A stretch of DNA of 64,000 nucleotides from Torreya grandis (lineage: Eukaryota > Streptophyta > Pinopsida > Cupressales > Taxaceae): contig JARHVA010001739.1 in NCBI GenBank assembly GCA_037957365.1, forward strand, positions 1,798,001 through 1,862,000, in the 5' to 3' direction. The notes under the pieces were generated by a model. That model was not told the origin of the DNA, made no database searches, and saw only the letters and a list, made by a program, of their open reading frames with translations. Below are positions 63,215 to 64,000 of the stretch, piece by piece (the stretch's first letter is position 1; every line of letters starts with the position of its first letter). The position numbers were made by a program, and so were the translations under genes.

Positions 63215-64000
63215 ATGGCTGATAATCATAGATCTAAGGTTGAAAATTTTAATGGTCAAAACTTTTGTCTATGGAAGATGTAGATGGAGGATTACCTCTA
63301 TCAGAATGACCTACATGCTTCACTAGGAGGAAAAGTAAAATAACAAGTGAGTATGAAAAATGAGGCTTGGGAGTTACTTGACAGGAAAACACTTGGAGCC
63401 ATTCGATTATGCCTTGCATCTTTGATAACGTTTAATATATATCATAAGAGAAGACCATGAAAGGTCTCATGAATGCATTAGGGAAGTTATATGAGAAACC
63501 CTCTACTTCTAATAAAATATTTTTAGTGAAAAATTTATTCAATATGAAGATGTCTGAAACTGGTTTAGTTTTTTATCATTTGAATGAATTCAATACAGTA
63601 GTGAGTATGTTGAACTTTATAAAAATTGAATTGGATGATGAAGTTAGGGCTCTACTTATTTTGTGTTCCTTACCAGAGAGTTGGAATGACCTGGTAATGG
63701 ATATGAACAACTCAGTCTCTAATGCCATAGGAGCAATCCTTAGTGAGGAAATGTGAAGAAAAACCTCTAGGGAAACATCTAATTTAGGTGATGATTTGGT
63801 GGTGGAGATTAGAGGGAAACAAAAGTATAGAGGAAAAGGAAAACATGGAAAGTCCAATGCTCAAAGAAGGTCAAAATCAAGGATCAGGATGGCATGCTGG
63901 AACTGTGGAAAGCTAGGACATGTAAAGAAGGATTGTTGGTCTCTTCAGAACAAGAATAAAAATTAGGAAGACACCAAGGAGGTGAATGTTTCAATAGGTA
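63215..64000 (+). pseudogene. gag: Copia gag pseudogene with CCHC knuckle (cut by window edge)
   Basis: Gag of a Ty1/copia element. From ATG 63,215: KVENFNGQNFCLWKM near residue 8 (typical copia F-x-G-x-N-F/Y-x-x-W-K start), NEAWELLDRKTLGAIRLCL, then after a small indel near 63,440 KGLMNALGKLYEKPS, VFYHLNEFNTVVSML, LLILCSLPESWNDL (the UBN2 core). A Lys/Arg/Ser-rich linker leads to a canonical zinc knuckle, CWNCGKLGHVKKDC at 63,895-63,936 (C-x2-C-x4-H-x4-C). Stops at 63,281, 63,341, 63,754 and 63,964 are mostly of the Gln or Arg C-to-T type. The protease-integrase-RT part would lie beyond the window. It is the least decayed gag here, so the element may be the youngest copia in the window. Confidence 0.88.

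Overview
The window looks like nuclear DNA from a land plant with a large, transposon-dominated genome. It is very AT-rich (roughly 30% GC by eye outside 44.5-52.5 kb). I found no intact host gene, tRNA, rRNA, operon or CRISPR array. The recognisable coding DNA is decayed plant transposon protein: Ty3/gypsy gag, Ty1/copia gag and a hAT transposase. Two further coding regions I could not identify. A gymnosperm is my best guess, because the copies are old, the spacers are long and the C-to-T decay is heavy, but the sequence does not prove it.

Layout. 0.5-1.6 kb: a gypsy gag frame with about 20 stops and no frameshift. 5.1-30.4 kb: a 367-bp tandem satellite split by one insertion at 6,165-28,228. 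That insertion is a minus-strand LTR element with giant 5.2 and 5.7 kb LTRs, a PBS, a PPT and an ATGTC target-site duplication (TSD). Its own internal DNA appears non-coding (LARD-like). Nested in it at about 11.87-20.36 kb is a probable hAT transposon: a plus-strand transposase pseudogene, an unidentified multi-exon minus-strand coding region, and 21-bp minisatellites near both ends.

33.2-42.0 kb: two 0.95-kb direct repeats bracket a minus-strand copia-type element (34,141-41,087). Its left LTR is itself split by a plus-strand gag-only copia element (34,289-38,074, TSD GGGTA). 44,512-52,451: a GC-richer minus-strand LTR element (TSD CTATG, 2.4-kb LTRs) with no pol and an unfamiliar acidic protein built from a duplicated module. 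54.9-58.3 kb: a degenerate higher-order tandem repeat with AT and TAA microsatellites. 62.4-64.0 kb: the 5' end of a further copia element (TATA box, PBS, gag with a CCHC zinc knuckle), cut off by the window edge.

How it fits together. The window is a layered record of insertions. The satellite predates the giant-LTR element, and the hAT came after that element. The plus-strand copia came after the minus-strand copia. Protein frames have decayed mostly by stops that fit C-to-T change at Gln, Trp and Arg codons, as expected from long-term cytosine methylation and deamination. The least explained parts are the multi-exon minus-strand gene in the hAT segment, the modular protein of the 44.5-kb element, and the repeats that meet the copia element exactly at its borders.
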